From: Bacteroidia bacterium
GTDB taxonomy: Bacteria; Bacteroidota; Bacteroidia; CAIKAF01
Direction of reading: 5' to 3'
DNA length: 64,000 nt
Assembly: GCA_030427255.1 (NCBI GenBank)
Contig: JAUHWY010000006.1
Coordinates: 83,848-147,847, forward strand
Below the pieces are notes generated by a model, which ran no database searches, was not told the origin of the DNA, and saw only the letters and a program-made list of their open reading frames with translations. This document shows positions 60,495-64,000 of the stretch, piece by piece. How positions within the stretch are numbered: position 1 is the first letter of the stretch; the number at the start of each line of letters is the position of its first letter. A program made the position numbers and the translations under genes.

Positions 60495-62928
60495 GCTTAT
60501 CGGCAGACCGGTAATTGCCAAAATACAAGCCCTGCCTTGCACCCAATTGCACAGGTAAAATCCTAACGCCACCATAAAATTCCCCGGGAGGAAGCCAGCC
60601 TTCTCGCAGCTCATAACTTAAAACGCCTTTGCTCATTACTGCCTCCCACACTTGCACTTTTTCGTCGTCCACAAAGTTGGTGGTAATCAAGTCCGGCAAA
60701 CCATCCCCACTAAGGTCTACAAAAGCCGCATCTAAGGTGGTGGCTACCGCCCCCGGCAAGGGAAGTGCAACAGGCTTTAGGCGACCCTTCCCCTGCTGCA
60801 GCAGTAAGCAATTGCGGGCGTCCTTTTCCGGATTCCAACCCACATGGCAAAAGAAGTAATCCTCATCGCCGTCCCCGTCCACATCGGCAGCCACCACCTT
60901 GCGGCATTCGTACTGTTCTCCCAGTCCCAAAAAATCAGGAGCTTCAACAAATGTTGAGCCATCAAACAAGTACACATTGCTCCCTCCGGTTTCTGCCGCT
61001 TCCAACACATCCAAATCTCCATCCTGATCTATATCGCTAAGCAGCAAATCTTGACTGTGGTCTGTATTCCTTGGCCAAATTCCGGAATCGTCTAAGACAA
61101 ATCCTTTTCCTTTTTGATTCAAGTACAATTCATTTTGACCACGTATGCCCAAAAGTATATCCGGCCAACCGTCGCCATTGGCATCTAAACTCAAAGCCGC
61201 ATTCGCCGCTCCTTGTTTGGCAGGAAACTCTGTGGCCAAGGCAAATCGTTTCTCTCCTTTGTTCCACAGCAAAATATGGTGCTTGGAATCTTCGCTGGCA
61301 AAAAACAAATCGGGCCGGCCATCTCCATTAAAATCCTTTACCAAAAGGGCCTCACTGTCTTCTCCGGCAGGCATTGGCGCTTCTGCCTCAGGTGCCGGCA
61401 ACACCGAATAGGCATCGGCAAACCAACCGGAGTCGTTCTGCCAAAAAACCAGATTGTTCCCAAACTCTGTGGCAAGAATTAAATCTTTTCGACCGTCTTC
61501 GTTCAAGTCCTCAAAGGCCACATCCATCGTGGAACCAACCGTTTGGAGGTAAGGAAAAGTCCCTCGTGCGTCTTGGTAGTAGGCATTCGTGTGTTGCTTC
61601 ACTTGAGCAATCCAATCCACCACCGCTTGGGGCAACGCTTCATTAAAATGCTCAATGGAATGCGTCCAGCCCAAGCCCCGTTGCATAAGCAATAGCTCTT
61701 CTTTCCTACTGGAAACTTTGGCCATAAGGTGGTTGGTGGCCTCCAAATGCACGTAGCTCCCCAAGCCCATTTGCTTTTGATTGAGGGTTTGGGCAATTAG
61801 TTCTGCATCTAAGCCATGAATGGCATGTGCATCGCTTGCGCCGTGCATGGCCAAGGTGGGCTTATCTAAGCTATTCCAAACCTTAAGCCATGGAATTTCT
61901 TGCACCCCCCGCCAAAAAAACATAGGCCTGCTAAACATGGTAGATGTTTCGGCATCGTAGCCATACCAATTCCGCAGGAGATTCTTTTGAACTTCTGAAA
62001 GCCCTTTTTCTGATTGCGAAGAAGCAAATAGTTGTGCTAAGGCCGGCCGCAAATCTTCTGCATCGCGCACCAAATCGCCTACCGGCTGCGAGGCCGTATT
62101 GGAGTACCATGCCATATCCTCTAAATAATCCACCCAAGGCCTTACCAATGTTCCAAAAACGGAAAGACCGGCAACCTCATGCTTCTGACCCAACAAGGGG
62201 ACCACCAAGCCTCCCAGCGAATGACCAAACAAATACACCTGGTCGGGCGATATTTCTTTCTGCTGTTTTAGAAACTCCAAAGCCGCTCCGAAATATTCGA
62301 CCTCCTCCATAAAAGTGTTCTCTTCGCAGGGACGGCATTGATAGCAAGGTTGAACTCCGGGTTTCTCGGCCATAAACACGGCCAAGCCTCGCTCTGTAAG
62401 GTAATCGGCGAAGCGTTGCATGGGACTTTTGGGATGAATGGCCACCGTTTGGCAGGTATAGCCCTGAACAAAAAACACAACCGGCACAGGGCCCTTCGTA
62501 TCGGGCAGATGCAAATAGCCACGCATATAGGCTTCCCCAAAGGGGACTTCCAAAAGCTTTAGATTGGGTTTGGATTGAGCCATAGGATCTGCAAGCAGGG
62601 TTCCTTTAAAGCTCATTTGTCTTCCTCCGCGTTGCACCAATAGTTCTATGGGAGCACCCGCAGCTAAGGGTTTTACATGCTGCTGCACATCGGCACCGGA
62701 CTGAATAGTATGCCCGTTTACAGAAATAAGCACATCGTTGGGTTCCAAGCCCAACTGTTCTGCCGTGCCTCCGGATACCAAACGCTCAATCTGAAAAGCT
62801 GCCTGAGGTTCCGAAGGCTCTTCATTGGGTTTAAGATATACGCCCAAGCTTCCTTTTTGAGGAATATGTTGTGCAGATAAAACACCTAGCATAGCTAGAA
62901 ATACACCTAAAAGCACTTTTCCCATCAC
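60466..62928 (-). CDS. PDZ - alpha/beta hydrolase - FG-GAP/VCBS repeat fusion protein
   Basis: PDZ: SGGTAEQLGLEPNDVLISVNGHTIQSGADV; hydrolase: YLFGHSLGGLVVPLLG; FG-GAP: DLNEDGRKDLIL, DFNGDGRPDLFF, DANGDGWPDILLG, DIDQDGDLDVLE, DVDGDGDEDYFF, DLSGDGLPDLIT. Confidence 0.88.
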   Translation of the reverse strand: MMGKVLLGVFLAMLGVLSAQHIPQKGSLGVYLKPNEEPSEPQAAFQIERLVSGGTAEQLGLEPNDVLISVNGHTIQSGADVQQHVKPLAAGAPIELLVQRGGRQMSFKGTLLADPMAQSKPNLKLLEVPFGEAYMRGYLHLPDTKGPVPVVFFVQGYTCQTVAIHPKSPMQRFADYLTERGLAVFMAEKPGVQPCYQCRPCEENTFMEEVEYFGAALEFLKQQKEISPDQVYLFGHSLGGLVVPLLGQKHEVAGLSVFGTLVRPWVDYLEDMAWYSNTASQPVGDLVRDAEDLRPALAQLFASSQSEKGLSEVQKNLLRNWYGYDAETSTMFSRPMFFWRGVQEIPWLKVWNSLDKPTLAMHGASDAHAIHGLDAELIAQTLNQKQMGLGSYVHLEATNHLMAKVSSRKEELLLMQRGLGWTHSIEHFNEALPQAVVDWIAQVKQHTNAYYQDARGTFPYLQTVGSTMDVAFEDLNEDGRKDLILATEFGNNLVFWQNDSGWFADAYSVLPAPEAEAPMPAGEDSEALLVKDFNGDGRPDLFFASEDSKHHILLWNKGEKRFALATEFPAKQGAANAALSLDANGDGWPDILLGIRGQNELYLNQKGKGFVLDDSGIWPRNTDHSQDLLLSDIDQDGDLDVLEAAETGGSNVYLFDGSTFVEAPDFLGLGEQYECRKVVAADVDGDGDEDYFFCHVGWNPEKDARNCLLLQQGKGRLKPVALPLPGAVATTLDAAFVDLSGDGLPDLITTNFVDDEKVQVWEAVMSKGVLSYELREGWLPPGEFYGGVRILPVQLGARQGLYFGNYRSADKLMLAPAARP

Positions 62929-63019
62929 GCTTAAACTTTGACTGCAAGTTAGGCTTCAAAGGTGAGCTAGGTTGGTAGCATCTTGCGGAATGGGGAATGA
63001 TAAATGATGAATGGTGAAT

Positions 63020-63345
63020 GATGAATGATGCAGTAAAGACGGGATGCCTCCCGTCTCTCAACGATGAATGATGCAGTAAAGACGGGATGCCTCCAGTCTC
63101 TCAACGATGAATGATGCAGTAAAGACGGGATGCCTCCCGTCTCTCAACGATGAATGATGCAGTAAAGACGGGATGCCTCCCGTCTCTCAACGATGAATGA
63201 TGCAGTAAAGACGAGATGCCCCGTCTCTCAACGATGAATGATGCAGTAAAGACGGGATGCCTCCCGTCTCTCATGACAAAGTAAAGACGGGATGCCCCGC
63301 TCTCAATGATGAATGATGCAGTAAAGACGGGATGCCTTCCAGTGA
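63020..63345. repeat. 43 bp tandem repeat, about 8 units, each with a GACGGG hairpin
   Basis: Unit GATGAATGATGCAGTAAAGACGGGATGCCTCCCGTCTCTCAAC; starts at 63020, 63063, 63106, 63149, 63192, 63233, a degenerate copy at about 63273, and 63308. Internal stem AGACGGG/CCCGTCT. Confidence 0.93.
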
Positions 63346-63372
63346 CCAAAAATGAATGATGGGTTAAGAAAG

Positions 63373-63550
63373 GAGTGCCCCCCGGCCAAGCGGACGCCCG
63401 CCTAAAGGCGAGGGCTTAGGCGGCCTGCTGCCGGGCTGTGGAGCTTTGCGGAACGCGCCCGGCAGCTTAGGGCGCCTAGCTCAAGACTTTAGGAGGCTGG
63501 AGCTAGGGCCGGATAGATTTAGAAAACCCCAATTGGAACCGGGGCCCAAA
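63373..63550 (-). repeat. GC-rich palindromic intergenic element, copy H (reverse orientation)
   Basis: GTGCCCCCCGGCCAAG start and TTGGAACCGGGGCCCAAAA end. Perfect 10 bp arms GCTGCCGGGC (63427-63436) / GCCCGGCAGC (63457-63466) enclose TGTGGAGCTTTGCGGAACGC. Confidence 0.85.
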
Positions 63551-63560
63551 ACCCAAACAA

Positions 63561-64000
63561 TCAATAACTAAGCTGAATGTTGGAGCGGGCAACCCCCATT
63601 TGGCTGTCGTTGCCGCAGTTGAAGAAGCCGCCGTTGTCGTGGCCCCAATCGCAAAACCATAGTTCGCCGTTGTTGTCGACATGGCTAAAGAAATCGATTC
63701 CGTGTTGTGTATCTGACCCTAAATTCCAGGTTACGCTCCAGGTATTGGCCACCGGATTGGGGTTGGCCAGGGTTCCACTGAGGCGAAACTGGCCGCTTTG
63801 GTGGTAATGCATAATTCGACCGTTTACGGTGTAAAGCACATTACCAAAGGCATCTTCTTCGGTGGGGTGCCAGTTGGAAGGATTGAATTGCGCCGCCGGC
63901 AAATTGGTGACGGTATTGTTTTGCCAGTCGAACTGCAGTATGCGGGCTCCTTGACCTTGGCGACCCACCAGAGCCATATCTACTCCGTCGGTAATGATGT
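63561..64000 (-). CDS. C-terminal part of a protein of unknown function, truncated by window edge
   Basis: Frame stays open from the Met at 63977 to the window edge (..ITDGVDMALVGRQGQGARILQF). Confidence 0.55.
   Translation of the reverse strand, partial: IITDGVDMALVGRQGQGARILQFDWQNNTVTNLPAAQFNPSNWHPTEEDAFGNVLYTVNGRIMHYHQSGQFRLSGTLANPNPVANTWSVTWNLGSDTQHGIDFFSHVDNNGELWFCDWGHDNGGFFNCGNDSQMGVARSNIQLSY

Noticed and set aside
63020-63345. Possible CRISPR array
   Set aside because: The units are directly abutting 43 bp tandem repeats with no unique spacers, and there are no cas genes nearby.
63101-63349. 82 aa ORF with repeated RDGRHPVFTASFIVERR
   Set aside because: This is a translation of the 43 bp tandem repeat. 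43 is not a multiple of 3, so the periodic peptide is an artefact.

Overview
This 64 kb window is Bacteroidetes chromosome. The supporting evidence is T9SS sorting-type proteins, an Alternative Complex III/cox operon, TAnnTTTG promoters and S46, C25 and S8 peptidases. Most of it is dense, ordinary coding sequence: LptB, LysA, Frr, MazG, MetF, a mevalonate/isoprenoid cluster, RluA/PASTA/Ddl, actABCDEF-coxBA, Lnt, a PorU/PorV-like pair, PssA, PurS, TonB and GcvH. I saw no rRNA, tRNA, CRISPR array, prophage or transposase. The most unusual signal is intergenic. A family of about 160-300 bp GC-rich elements (7 members plus 1 doubtful one) sits between operons. Their ends are related and roughly inverted (GGGCCCCGGTTCC ... 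GGCCGGGGGGC). Most contain a near-constant motif (TTCCGCAAAGCTMCAC or a variant), usually at the tip of a long hairpin whose arms differ between copies but stay self-complementary. A second repeat family is a 43 bp tandem unit carrying a GACGGG/CCCGTC hairpin, and it lies next to two of these elements. I also report a candidate small RNA with its own promoter and terminator, near-leaderless promoters, and several unusual proteins. All functional calls come from motif recognition by eye; no database search was run.
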